A stretch of DNA of 43,602 nucleotides from contig BFEA01000098.1 in the NCBI GenBank assembly GCA_003427395.1, positions 397,541 through 441,142 on the forward strand, written 5' to 3'. A program made the translations under genes and the position numbers. This DNA comes from Chara braunii (Eukaryota; Streptophyta; Charophyceae; Charales; Characeae). Position 1 is the stretch's first letter. Each line of letters starts with the position of its first letter. Shown piece after piece: positions 22,581 to 33,840 of the stretch. The notes beneath the pieces were generated by a model that did no database searches, was not told where the DNA came from, and was given only the letters and a program-made list of their open reading frames with translations.

Positions 22581-25500
22581 GACCGGAATTATTATTATTT
22601 GTTTAACATGAAGAAAAACATACAACATATAAAAATATGTACATAAAACTGAGTTTGAGTGTGTTTGTGTGTGTGTGTGTGCGGGGATGAGGGCCGGGGG
22701 GATGGGGTGTTTATGTGCACACGTGTATGCATGGCATTGCATGCATGCACGTGCAAAGGGAGGGAGACAATCACATAAGATTGATTGATTGCCTAAAACA
22801 GAAGCAAAACAAAAGGGGGGAGAAAAAAAAGGGAACAAAAATAATCTATAGGGGTATAGGATATATGTTCCTGAGCGCCCTTGAAAATTTCGTTTATTTT
22901 TTTAATTACGAAAATGTTACATTTACTGTTATTTATCTTTTTTTTCTTTTTCTTTTTCAGTTTTTTATTTTTGAAAAACCGCCTTCTTACCCAGGAGCCT
23001 AGCTTTGTAAGTACACCCATGCGCTACTGAAACATATACCCGTGTTCGAATCCAAATGATGAAACTTGATGAGGATAAGCAATTAATTATGAATTATTTG
23101 GCCCAGTCAGGTCAATGATGATACCTCAAGGCCGACACCCTTTAAAAATAAATTAATAAAATAAAATCGCCTTTAGGTTTAGGATACCAGTGTAGCCCGG
23201 GACAAACTTGCCTAGCCTAGCCAAAAATAAATTTTGTATTGAATGTTGATGTTACCCGGATTCAAAAGTTGTTCAGTTTATTCTTCTGTATCAGATAGTT
23301 TATTTTCAAAGTTTTTGGATTTTTTTTTTTTTTTTTTTGGCTCCTTCATGGTCTTTGCACGACCGGACTACTCTGTGAAACAAGCCGTTTTGGGCGACCC
23401 AGTTGGTAGCCCAACTTCGGGTGGAAAAAAAAAAAAAGAGAAAACTACGACACAGTAAGGGTTACAATTTGTAATTGCATTTCAATCTACGTTTTAGCAG
23501 TTTAGTTAGGGCCCCAGTTTCAAATGCAGTTGAAACTCAGGCTGACCTTCTTTAACAGTCCAGTCAGGCACGTGACCCGTTTTAGCATGTAGGTATAGAG
23601 CTCTCCGCCTTGCATCCCCCCCCTTTTTTTTCCCTGTTTTTTTTTTTTAACGCCAGTTAGGCGCCATGTCTCCACGTTAGCTAGCTCCCCTCCTCAACGG
23701 CAGCCGCACCCTACTCCTTGACAACCACTCGTTAGGGCGGGGGCCAACATGCGTCCCCTTAATTGTGAGAGGTAGCTATGCTTGCAGAGGTCCCTTGTAC
23801 AGGCTTAGGAGTAGTGTTTGGTAGATAGTGAAAGGTGAAATTAAGAGAAACATACAATTATTGAAAAAATAAAAATCACTGGTGCCGCAGTCATTCATAG
23901 ACCATGGCGAATTGGAAGCCCCGGTCAAGCTTTGCCGGGCGTACCAACCCCCCCTTTCGATGGGGTAGTTGGCGATGAAATCCCGAGGGCGGCTGCCCTT
24001 TGAGCAATATGGACTCTGTGGAACGAGAGGGTTAGACGGGGGACCGAGTCCTCTACGAGGGCCTTCCAGGGGGAGCGTTGGAAATGTTCGGATGACCATT
24101 ATGGTGGACCTCAATCGGTGCCAGAGGAACCCGAGTTCTGGGAAAAGATGCTTCAGGCAAAGATGAGTCTCGCGCCCGACATTGGTGGCAAAAATTGAAC
24201 AGACAGGGCAAATTCAGATTGGTACTTTGCTGTAGTGGGATGTACCCCAAGAGGAAGTCTGGTGAGGAATGGTGTGAAGTAGTTAGATACATGGAGCAAC
24301 TGGGGCGCCCGATATTCGGATTCGACCCGTTTACCATAGGAAAGGGGGGAGAGAGGGGAGTAAGGGGCGACGTAGGATATTAGAGGAGAGGACACAAAGG
24401 TGAGGAAGAGGGATAAGTGGAAAAGGTTGAAAACGCAAAAAACAACGCTTAAACCACCATTACCTTTCCCATATGTCGGCTGCGAGCAGTGCGCTCCGGC
24501 TAAAAAATCGAGAGAGGCGGCGGCCGCCCTTCCATTTCATACCAGTGTATTACCTGGCGCGCCTCTGAAAAAATAGATGGGAAAGGTACCGCCAGTTTAA
24601 CATAGAGGCCTAATGAGGCTTAATTATGCAGCAAATACTAGTGGTAATAGCCGAAAGGAGCAAATGAAAGAACTGGTAAAAATAGGGGGCACGTGCAAGG
24701 ATGGGGCCCGTGGGAAGTGAGGAGAGGATTAAGTCTATATGGAAACAAGTTAACGTAGGGAAGATAATAAGGCGCATGGAACATATGGGATTTTAACGAC
24801 AAATAGAGAGGGACAAAAAATGGTGAATCGGTATGCCAACGACATACTAACGTGGGCCAAGGTGCCCAACGAGCGATTCACCTTCTTGGAATCTTTTGTT
24901 GAGTGACTGGATACCGCCTCTGTGTTTCCCGACCAGCAGGACGACTCCAAAGAAGGAAGGATCTAGAGGAGAGAAGCTTGCCTAGCAGCCCCCCTTTGTT
25001 AAGGCGTCTAGGGCTGCAAAGGAATGTCTTTCTTGTCTTTCTGTTTTTGGTTGTAACTCTGTCTATGCTTGCCGGTAATAAGCAACTGAATAGACGGGAA
25101 AAAAAGAAAATGATGTTTCTTCCCCGAAAAAAAAAGGAAGATGCGGCAGGTATATGTGACACCAATCGCGACGACAATGGCAAAAGGCGACGGGTACACT
25201 TGACGCCTATTGCGACAACAATGGGAAAAGGCGGCAGGCACAAATGGGGCCAATAGCGACATCGAACACGGCAACAATCACAACAATCATGGGAAAAGAC
25301 GGCAGGTACACGTGGTGCCAATCGCGACAACATGACACAATGAGGGAAACAGGAAGCGACAACCGCGGAGACGAGAGGCAAAGAGCTTGACATGACGGGG
25401 GAGAAGAGTTGGAGCCTCCAGCCGAAGGTGGGATGAAAGAGAGCGGTGGGTAGGGTGATAAGCGAGAGGAGAAAGGCGAAGAACGGCTACGACAAAGACG

Positions 25501-25636
25501 AAGAGGAGGAGAAGGAGGACGAGGAGGAGGAAGAGAAACAGCTGCTCCACTTGCATCTTTTGGAGCTCTTTGATGCAATCTCCGATATCGAGAAGACATA
25601 AGGGCATGTGATCAAACCGTTGCAACGAGCAACAAC
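22581..25636. other. No gene recognised; short GT, T and A tracts
   Basis: A GT-rich stretch with ATGCATGCATGC-like bases lies at 22655-22760, T runs at 22936-22960 and 23319-23338, and an A run at 23427-23440. TGCACGACCGGA occurs at about 22576 and again at 23356. Frames up to 171 codons at 24878-25393 (minus) are low-complexity and not recognised as proteins. Confidence 0.5.
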
Positions 25637-25812
25637 GAGAAGAAGAAGAAGAAGAAGAAGAAGAAGAAGAAGAAGAAGAAGAAGAAGAAGAAGAAGAAGA
25701 AGAAGGATTTGAAGAAGAATTTGAAGAAGAAGAAGAAGAAGAAGAAGAAGAAGAAGAAGAAGAAGAACGAGGAGGAGGAGGAGGAGGAGGAGAAGGAGAA
25801 GAAGAAGAAGAA
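25637..25812. repeat. (GAA)n trinucleotide tract, interrupted
   Basis: Long GAA/GAAG run with GATTTGAAG and GGAGGAG interruptions. On the minus strand it reads as poly-Leu, which is not a real protein. GAA tracts of this length are prone to expansion and triplex formation. Confidence 0.95.
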
Positions 25813-26125
25813 GACCTCGTTCCCTGTAGATTGCTAGAGGATGTAGGGTAACCAACTTCGATATGGGTTTTCCCCGCCTACACCTTAAATACTGTAGTGA
25901 ATTCTTGAATTCTGTGGACCATCCCTTTGTATAGAATTTCTTCGAGTCTTCATTTTGGGAGGGGCATTTGTAGCATTCTCCTGAAATACCGAGACCAGTT
26001 CTTCTATAGAGATTTGGAGAGCTAGTGATTCGTGAAACAATTTGGTGACCTGCTGGGGTTGAAGAGGCTCCCTCTCTCTCGGTCGTGTTCTGTCTTTATT
26101 ATGCTTTACATTACTGTTGTAATGA

Positions 26126-26268
26126 GGGATGCTGGACCCGGTTTCCAGCATGTGCCACTCCCCACGAATAGATGGAGCAATCATACCTTGCCCACCTCTA
26201 TCATCCAGGGCGCTTACCACCCGGAAGGCAGAGGTTAGGCCTTGGAAAAACAAAACAAAAAAAAGAGA
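26126..26268 (+). mobile_element. Family S SINE-like retroposon, copy b
   Basis: Head GGGATGCTGGACCCGGTTTC with CAGC, then GCCACTCCCCACGAATAGAT, a variable part, and an A-rich tail (about 26245-26267). The A-rich 3' end suggests reverse transcription of an RNA. No coding. Confidence 0.7.
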
Positions 26269-26573
26269 AAACTCTTGAGTCTTGAGCTACATTTTATTTC
26301 TTTTCTTTTCTTGAAGAAAGCGCAATGGTGTTGGGATATTATTATTTTACTGATGACCCCTAGGTAATTCAAGATTTTTTTTTTCTGTTCATTTGACTGC
26401 ATTTGGATTCGGACTTAGGTTTGTATTGCAAAGTTAGTTGGTGTATCGACTGAGCTGAGCCCGTTGAATAAGCTGCATTAAAAAAAAAGGTAAGAAAAAA
26501 AACTCCACAGGTGTATGAATATCACATATATAGCAGTCGTGGTCGCCCCATCCTCATACATTCTAGAATTCTC

Positions 26574-28856
26574 AGGGTGTCGTTAGACATTCCTCGGGGA
26601 CGCGATTCCCAGGATTTCATCGTCATTCCACCTGTCCTCGAAGCCGATTTCCGGAAAGAAAATGTGAAAACACTTTGAGGACAAATCCATTGGCTCCGAG
26701 GATTCCCCAGGCAAAACATCCTTGGCTCCAAGGGACCTCGCGAGCCTCTTTGCAGCCCGAGGATCCGCGATTCACGGGGTGCTTGCGTCGAGCATAGAAG
26801 GAAAATTGGAGGCCGAAGGTGGTCCAGGGGCCGGACGACGGAAATTGTCGGGCTTCATTGTCATGGATGTCCTCCAACAACCTCGTCCATTTTCCGTTGG
26901 CGTTGGATGGCAGCAGGGCGCATCGTCATTTTCAGCTGCCTCGTTTGCTGTCTGTGGCGTACCGATGGGGTCTCCAACGGTCGTTAATTTTGAATTTGTG
27001 GTCGTGGTGGCGGACGCTATGTGGACAGCAGCTAGGGAGATATTATGGGCGCCCACCTGGATTGGCAACCGGGTGACCGGCCGGGCGTGACCCCCGGGCA
27101 TGGCCCCGGGCAGCCTCAGCGCAAAAAAATAAAAAGAAAAAAAAAATAAAAAAATAAAAAAATCAAATCCAAAAAAATCTGAAAACAAATTATGTTGTGT
27201 AGAATTGCAATACAAACAACTTCTGCCCGAGGGTCACATCAGAATTCCTCACAGAACTAAAGATAAAAAAGAAAATAACCATATCACACTAAGGCACCCC
27301 CCTTTTAAATTCATTTACACTCCCCTTTCCCCCCCTTGACAGCCAACACTCAAAAAAAGAAAAGAGCCCGGATTTGGGCTCCTCTCGGAGAGTGCGGAAA
27401 AACCCCACCGCCATTTTTTATTTTTTATTTTTTTTTCCTGCCATGACCGAGTCACCCGGGCGTCAGACCCCCCCAGGCGTCATGCCCAGGTGACCGGCCG
27501 GTCATGACAATCTTCCTAGGACGACAGTGCGTACTCTTGGAGTGTTCCAGACTGTCGTGCGGCATCACTGTGTGCACGTTCCACAAGATATGTCCCCACA
27601 CTATCCTCTCTCCTGTGACGTTCATAGCTGACCTGCACCGTAGGCTGCCGCTGCTGCTGCTCATCGCCGTGCTGCTTTTCTGGTGGATGTCGTGTTCCAC
27701 TTGTGTTTCCTGGGGGGACTTCCTAGGAGGAACCAGACGAGGCAGTCGTTGAAGAAGGCGAGCAGGATGGACAAACGACTGATGAGCAGCACACCGCCTG
27801 CAGGGGTGAGGGGGGTCATCACGTCACCAAGTGTTCCTGTGGAAGCACGCAGGCCGTCATGTCATCGCACACCCACAGATCTTCGCACGCCCAGCCCATT
27901 CTCCGTTTCATCCAACATCTTGGCGTCGCTCGTTGGAGCACACCGGAGCCCAACGCAGCGCACGATTGAACGACAGCCTCCGAAGTTGCCACACAGTTTG
28001 GGGCGTCGACCACTCTTTGTATCAACATCCTTTGTCTGCGCCTCGATAGCTTCACCTTCATGCGGCTGGACGCTCTGTCCACATGACAATGGCCAACGAC
28101 GACCAGCGCCGCCGCCATACCGCTGCTTCTCAATGGACGTCAACACCGCATGCCCATCTCTCCCCCCACGGACTTCGAAAAGACGTGGTCACCCGCAAGT
28201 CTGCCTCCTTCCCTGTGTACGCGCGTCCTCAGCGTCCACGTGCACGTGCTACGTCGGCTGCACTTTATGCGTCCTCAGGCGACTGGAGTGGATGATGGCA
28301 CGACGGAGGTCTTCACCCACCGAAGCTCACACTCCAAGCTGCCACGCGCTGTCACTCAAAGAGCCGACCTAACGACAGACCTCTTTGCCGGACACACCTT
28401 CCACCACACACTGCGCAGCGTTGTCGTCACTCAACGGGAATGAGAAGGAGATGGCGTGAAAGGGATGGCGAAGAAAACAACATATCCAATGCCTAACCAC
28501 CGCACTGGAAATGCTTGTGTGCCGCCTAGCCGTCGTCTCTCACCGGAACTCAAATTTTGAACTTTGGACGGGAACATTCCCACCTTTTTTTTTCCTTTTT
28601 GTTTTTGCAGGCCCCATGTATTCATGCCCATTGCCTGTGGACCAACATGCCTCTTGAGCGGATCCCAAACCGCACCACGGACACACCTCACACGGCCACG
28701 TATAATCATATAAAATTGGCCGCCGGACGTTCCGGTGGATTCGCCCTTGGAGCCATTGCCCAAGGATAGGGAACACCCCCGCCAAAATTCCAAAATTTCC
28801 CCGAGGATTGATCCTCGGGGCTCGAGGATGCCCTGAGGAGTGTCTAACGATGCCCT
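26574..28856. mobile_element. Large element with about 26-bp terminal inverted repeats (2.3 kb)
   Basis: Left end AGGGTGTCGTTAGACATTCC and the complement of the right end AGGGCATCGTTAGACACTCC agree at 17 of 20 positions, with more similarity beyond. Inside are an A/T-rich middle (27120-27435) between two CCGG-rich segments, a perfect palindrome GACCGGCCGGTC near 27491, and frames of up to 229 codons (27683-28372 plus, 27819-28146 minus) with no domain I recognise. TSDs are not clear (TTCTC before, TACTC after). A non-autonomous DNA transposon or a pack-type element carrying host DNA is possible. Autonomy cannot be claimed. Confidence 0.6.
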
Positions 28857-28923
28857 TACTCTATGGCAGCCTACATTCTGAAGCTGAAGCCGGGTAATGG
28901 CCCCATACTTCAATATTTTGGAT

Positions 28924-29058
28924 GGGACGCTGGACCAGGCTTCCAGCAGGTGTAGCTCCCCACCAATAGATAGGAGCCATCTGTGGGGCGGGTACTACTG
29001 GGGGATGCCTGTATCACCCTCATCAGTACCACCAGCAGAAAAAACAAAATAGGGAAAA
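28924..29058 (+). mobile_element. Family S copy c, near full length
   Basis: Head hairpin GGGACGCTGGACCAGGCTTC with CAGC, then GTGTAGCTCCCCACCAATAG, then GGTACTAC and CAGTACC arms around GGATGCCTGTATCACC, then an A-rich tail. A TA-flanked MITE follows directly in the tail. Confidence 0.75.
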
Positions 29059-29061
29059 CTA

Positions 29062-29228
29062 GGGCGAAGTCATGGTTTCAGTTTGAAAATGCCCTTCAGT
29101 CACGATTTTGCGAATGTTGTGCCGAAGAGAGGAAATCGTGAATGTATACCACCTAGCTTTAGGGTCCGGTGAAGATGTGTTGTATTCGAGGGATGCCTGG
29201 ATTTTAAACTGAAATCGTGACTGCGCCC
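29062..29228. mobile_element. 167-bp MITE with TA target duplication
   Basis: Left end GGGCGAAGTCATGGTTTCAG; complement of right end GGGCGCAGTCACGATTTCAG; similarity continues through TTTRAAAAT. TA flanks at 29060-29061 and 29229-29230, extendable to CTA/TAG. A TA target suggests Tc1/mariner-type mobilisation. No coding. Confidence 0.8.
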
Positions 29229-29230
29229 TA

Positions 29231-30210
29231 GGTACCCCCGACAAATTAAAAAAAAATGCATACAGATAAAGGGATTCCATAGATAAAGGGATGCCAGCAG
29301 AATCCACTAGGCTTGCTTCCCCTCCAGGTACATTCTACATTTTGAAGGGCTGGAATCTGGCAATTGCAATACCAACAGGCTCTGTCCAGGTTTACGCAAA
29401 ATACATGATGTATATGAGTATGCTGTACATGTATATTCGTGATTAATGTATTAGGTGAGGTGGGCTGGACTTTCAGACATGGGCCCACAGTGGATTGCTC
29501 TCCAAAGGTGAGAACTGCAGAATGCATCTTTTTGGTTATAACTGAAAGGTACTCCTGCTGGTCACATACCGAGAGTAGTGGAGCAAGGCCCAAGGAAAAC
29601 AAAGCCACAGCACATCATTTTATCTCTAAGGAAGATATGCAGTTTCTGTGCAGGGATGTGATAGGTGTTCCTTTGGCAAAACGTTTGGGAGGTTCTTTCG
29701 ACATGACCAAATCTTTCATCAACCTATCCGTGAAGCTTTCAAGCATGACCCTAGGCCTTAGGCCGATCTTGCAGATATACATGCCCACGATGTGAGCAAA
29801 CGACTTAGCGTGCCTTGTGACCAGCAACTCTGATTCTGAAGGCCTGGCCTGAATGCCCCTACACATTGCGCTGGGTACTGAAACCGAAGAACGGGTATGC
29901 TAGGTTGATTTCAACAGATGATCGTGACCCTCAAAACTTGGGCAAATTGTTCTCCAAGAGTGGTGGTGGGACCGGGCCTTGGCCGGCACGATCCCAGCAA
30001 GGGTGAAGTCAGTTGGGGGCTCGTTTCCATTCCTATGCATCTGATAGGTTGATGCCTGGGTCAGAAATGATTGGCGGTGATGAACCGCACACTGCTGGTT
30101 CTATAAAAAGGGATCGATGAAGCTTCCCGCTACAGAATACAAAGCCATAACTACAATCGTGCAGAACAGATACCGATGACTCTGGCATGTTTCAGCATTT
30201 GTACAACATA
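29231..30210. other. No gene recognised
   Basis: An open frame at 29439-29795 (plus) has no known domain. CTATAAAAAGG near 30101 resembles a TATA box, but no gene starts from it that I can recognise. Confidence 0.45.
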
Positions 30211-30866
30211 GGGACGCTGGACCTGCTTCCAGCAAATGCCACTCCCCACTAAGGGCCTCGTTCCACTACTCGCCATCCGCCACAAACAGTGGCGAAACTT
30301 GGCGAGGCCGAAAACTGCATTTTTCTGGGGGAAAAAGGGTCTTGGTTCCATTACATCGCCGCCGCCACGGGCGCTGTGGTTGCTGTCCCGGCCTGCTCCC
30401 CGGACCGTGGCGGATGGCGACCTAATGGAACGGTGGCCGCCTTCTCTTCACCATGTACTCGGACTGGAAATCACTCCAGGTGCAGCTAAAACTTGCCAAC
30501 ACTAGGGGACAACGCAGGTCGACTGTCAGGATGGCNGTGTCAGGGGCAATGGCCACACAAAGCATTTCGCGGAGGGGTGAGGAGTAGAGCCTCCACGAAG
30601 GGCCGTTGCAGGCAGGGGAAATGGAAAGCCGTGGCGGCACATCGCCAAGTGATTTCACACCCAAATTCTGACAGCCTCCATTTCGTGGCTATTGGCAATG
30701 CAGTGGAACCAAGTCGCGTCCGCCATGCGTGTCGGATGGTGAGTAGTGGAACGAGGCCCTAATAGATGCAGCTCTTGCACCAGGGGCCACTTACCGACGA
30801 TGCTCTTATCACCTCCGTAAGTGACACCCCACCAGAGGTTTGGGAGGAAAAAACAAAAACGGGAAA
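30211..30866 (+). mobile_element. Family S copy d, split by a MITE
   Basis: Head GGGACGCTGGACCTGCTTCC with AGC and CCACTCCCCAC (30211-30252) are separated from the rest by the element at 30253-30759. The second half resumes as TAGATGCAGCTC and carries the hairpin CACTTACCGA / TCCGTAAGTG around the GATGCTCTTATCACC loop (30788-30823), then an A-rich tail. Family S was thus in place before the MITE arrived. Confidence 0.8.
30253..30759. mobile_element. 507-bp PIF/Harbinger-like MITE with TAA target duplication
   Basis: TAA at 30250-30252 and 30760-30762 flank perfect terminal repeats GGGCCTCGTTCCACTACTC; inverted similarity extends to about 31 bp. A 3-bp T(A/T)A target and GGGCC-type ends are typical of PIF/Harbinger (Tourist-like) elements. 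It has no transposase and contains a single N at 30536. Confidence 0.9.
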
Positions 30867-31054
30867 GCAAACTTAAAAGTTTGAGATGTGTACAATTTGC
30901 TGGCCCCAGTAGTTATCACTTTGCTAAGTTTTCTCCTGTTTTGTCATTTTTTTTCCTGTGTGTCATTGACCAACTCAGTTGTCCTTTTTTTTTTGTTTTG
31001 TGTCAGTTGTCTGGTGGTTCTTCTGAGTCTTGTTTGTTCCTAAATCACCAGTAT

Positions 31055-31441
31055 GAGCCTCGCCACACCACTGTCGAAAGGCAAAAAAAATCGACGGCTG
31101 TCAGAATAAATTCGACAGCCTCCCTTCGACAGTTTGCCCCCCTTTTGCCACACAGCACTGTAGAGTGGACGCACTTGTGACTGCAAGATGGAAAAAGACG
31201 AAGAGTACGACAAACATCAGTCCATCCTGACCTCACCCCCACTCACCAAATTTAAAAGGGAAGTAGATGGCGCAGCCGAGGGCTGTCGAAAGCATCAGAG
31301 TAGCAGGCTGGGGATTCAACAACTTTCTACAGGAGGTCTCCGACAACTAGCGAATTTTCTTCCAGTCTCCAATTTCGACAGACTGTGTGGCGAAGAGAAA
31401 CTATCGAAAATCGCATTTTCGACAGTGGTGTGGCGCGGCCC
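31055..31441. mobile_element. 387-bp MITE with TAT flanks, related ends
   Basis: Left end GAGCCTCGCCACACCACTGT and complement of right end GGGCCGCGCCACACCACTGT are near-identical; TAT at 31052-31054 and 31442-31444. Internal CGACAG motifs recur. The ends share GGGCCTCG with the TAA-flanked MITE 300 bp upstream, so the two may be mobilised by one transposase. TAT is not the classical T(A/T)A target. Confidence 0.75.
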
Positions 31442-31536
31442 TATGTTGTGCGTCATCACATCCTCTGACACTCTTTCAATAATAAATGGACTGAACTAGC
31501 CAGGTGGGCTGGTACATAGAAATTGCAGTCCCTTAT
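31346..31536. repeat. Duplicated block A, copy 1
   Basis: From GACAACT through the MITE right end to CAGTCCCTTATCC, nearly identical to 32519-32716. It includes the last ~95 bp of the MITE at 31055-31441 plus its flank, so the copied unit formed after the MITE inserted. Confidence 0.9.
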
Positions 31537-31538
31537 CC

Positions 31539-31915
31539 GGCGGCCTAGCTCAGTTGGTCAGGCACACAAATGGCATTCAGAAGGTCTTGGGTTCAATCCC
31601 CATTGGCCTCATGTACCTTTCTGGGCAAGCTTGGCGAGCTCCACCCAGAGTTAGGCTGTTGGTCCCCCTGAGTGGCATTGAGCAGAGACTGCTGATGTTT
31701 ATAGGGGGAGGGGACCGGAGGGAGGCACAGCGACTGGCCCATCGAAGAAGCTCGGTCCTGTTGCTACCGGCTGACCCCTGGCCGGTATCACCCACCTGCT
31801 GTACCAGGTATCGCACCTGCTGGTGGGTGCAGCTCCTGCATGTTCCCTCGTTGGAGGCTTGATCACGGATGTGGTTGCTGTGGGGTTCCACGTATACTAC
31901 AATGACAATAAAAAG
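31539..31915 (+). mobile_element. tRNA-derived SINE
   Basis: The head contains an RNA polymerase III A box TAGCTCAGTTGG (31546-31557) and B box GGGTTCAATCCC (31589-31600) at tRNA-like spacing. A T-stem-like pair surrounds TTCAATC. The body runs to about 31915, ending GACAATAAAAAGAAG. It starts where block A stops matching its second copy (after TTATCC), so it probably inserted there. TSDs not resolved. Confidence 0.8.
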
Positions 31916-32095
31916 AAGACCTGAAAGGGGGTCCTGTCCAGATTCGACAGGTAAAAAATAAAAAATGAAAATAAAGCTGCTGTCCCCATGTATCCCTGTG
32001 GGTGCGTTCTTTTCATTTGCATTTTGCTTTTTGAAAAAGGGGCGATTGCCTTGAAATATATTCGCTGATGGACGGCCCAGGTTTCTGTTTCAAAT

Positions 32096-32130
32096 GGGAC
32101 GCTGGGCCCGGCTCCCCACGAAAAAATAAA
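32096..32130 (+). repeat. Family S copy e, internally deleted
   Basis: GGGACGCTGGGCCCGG joins straight to CTCCCCACGAAAAAATAAA, so the 3' arm of the hairpin and the middle are missing. Confidence 0.65.
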
Positions 32131-32225
32131 GGGTTTCTGATAGGTGTTTTTTCGATCATTCAGTCAGGGCTACTGTCGGACTCCACCACCTTTCAAGTCC
32201 GCATGTGAATACTCAGCCTGCGGGG

Positions 32226-32290
32226 CAGGTATCTTTACCCCATCGGATCAGTCACTGTCACACCCCGGTACTGGCTCCAATCCCGGCTTT
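32226..32290. repeat. Duplicated block B, copy 1
   Basis: AGGTATCTTTACCCCATCGG through CCCCGGTACTGGC, nearly identical to 32803-32868. Confidence 0.85.
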
Positions 32291-32518
32291 CCATACACAG
32301 ATCTTGGCTTTTGCCAGCCCTAGGCATGCTAGGTACGTTTACTCTGTCACCCTGGTGTGCCCTTAATCTGGGCGCTAGGTAGGTTACTTGCCTGCTCTTA
32401 GGTACAATCTGAAAGAGGGGTGGGGTGGCAGGTGCCCTGACCGACCAGCTTCCTCAAGCCTCCCCCGTACAAGCCCTCCACAGGGGCATTGCTATCATTG
32501 TCCTGAGCAGGCCATGGT

Positions 32519-32716
32519 GACAACTTGCAAATTTTCTTCCAGTCTCCAATTTCGACAGACTGTGTGGCGAAGAGAAACTATGGAAATCGCATTTTCGACA
32601 GTGGTGTGGCGAGGCCCTATGTTGTGCCTCATCACATCCTCTGACACTCTTTCAATAATAAATAGACTGAACTAGCCAGGTGGGCTGGTACATAGAAATT
32701 GCAGTCCCTTATCCTG
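32519..32716. repeat. Duplicated block A, copy 2
   Basis: Same as 31346-31536 with a few substitutions; contains only the right end of the MITE (ending 32617, followed by TAT). It lacks the tRNA-derived SINE. Confidence 0.9.
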
Positions 32717-32802
32717 GGGTAATTCCTTTGGTTATGTGTATTTTATTTGAGTTCTTATGTGTTATTATGTAATGATGGATTACCGAAAATAAGTCGAATT
32801 CT

Positions 32803-32868
32803 AGGTATCTTTACCCCATCGGATCAGTCACTCTCACACCCCGGTACTGGCCCCAACCCCGGCTTGTG
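32803..32868. repeat. Duplicated block B, copy 2
   Basis: Near-identical to block B copy 1. Its distance from block A copy 2 is 86 bp, against about 690 bp for the first pair. From 32869 to 33117 no gene is seen. Confidence 0.85.
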
Positions 32869-33561
32869 CGCATCACACAGGGGGGATTGATGCGCTCACG
32901 CTAGCGCCCTGACCCCGACGGACCGGTAGGCCTGGTTCCCTCGGCTCGACTAGCGCCTGGGGAGGTGTGCTCCCAGGCTGCTAGGCCTGCACGCGTGGCC
33001 GGCAGAAGCGCGTGGCTCTTTGATTGCCACGTGGCATCTGCTGTAGGTGACGTGTGCGTCCATGACGTGCGGGCAGGGGTAGCGCCAGCGGTGAAGTACG
33101 ACGACGAATATCAATAGGTGGCACAGCAATCTGGGTGTGGGATGGAGATGGAGCGGGAGCTACAACATGGAGCACTTCCACTAGAGGATATGCTCTTCCA
33201 TAATGAAGACGAGCTGTTGCTTGCAGAGGATACCGAAGGCGAGCAAGATGATGATTTCGATGTGCTCCGCTTTTTACAAACCTCTGCGCTGTGTGTGAGA
33301 GCTGGGATTCCGAAAGTGAGACGGGCTGTGATGTTGTGGTGCGTGAGAGCGATGAGCATGAGGGTGGGGGAGGAGAGAGTTGGGTTAACCTGATGACACT
33401 CTCTTATCCGGTAGAGGATGAGGGTGCCGCAGGCGATGGAGAGAGGGATTATGCCACTGATGATGCAGGTGAGTGGGAGGTTGATGATGAGAGTGTAGTT
33501 GGCTATGGTAACACAGGTGAGTGGGAAGGGGAGGGGGAGGGGGGCCTATTTGCATCTGTGG

Positions 33562-33840
33562 AAACTGCGGAGGCAGCAGCGGCGACGACAACAGCGAAAG
33601 CAGAAGCAAATACAGCAATAGTAACAACAACAACATCAACAACAACAATAATGGAGGTGGAGCAGGGGTGTATGACAGAGGTGGTGGTTGTGGTAGACGT
33701 GTAGCGGACCACAACCACCACCTCTGCCATACACCCCTGCTCCACCTCCATTATTGTTGTTGTTGATGTTGTTGTTGTTACTATTGTTGTATTTGCTTCT
33801 GCTTTCGCCGTTGTCGTCGCCGCTGCTGCCTCCGCAGTTT
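33562..33840. repeat. 132-bp near-perfect inverted repeat, 15-bp spacer
   Basis: Arms 33562-33693 and 33709-33840 are complementary at 129 of 132 positions by my reading. The left arm is the Asn-rich gene sequence; the right arm lies inside the insertion and starts where its TGTAGCGGACC end finishes. About 26 bp of the same sequence (GGAGGTGGAGCAGGGGTGTA and on) appears a third time in direct orientation at about 33846-33871. Confidence 0.95.

Noticed and set aside
24878-25625. Ser/Arg/Pro-rich minus-strand frames of 110-171 codons
   Set aside because: Low complexity, overlapping frames, no recognisable domain or start context.
25487-25855. Leu-rich protein on the minus strand
   Set aside because: It is just the translation of a (GAA)n microsatellite.
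27683-28372. 229-codon plus-strand frame as a gene
   Set aside because: Its start is not convincing, the composition is Ser/Pro/Arg-biased, competing frames exist on the other strand, and it lies inside a TIR element.
31539-31612. Functional tRNA gene
   Set aside because: A and B boxes are good, but the acceptor stem does not close properly and the sequence continues into a SINE body.
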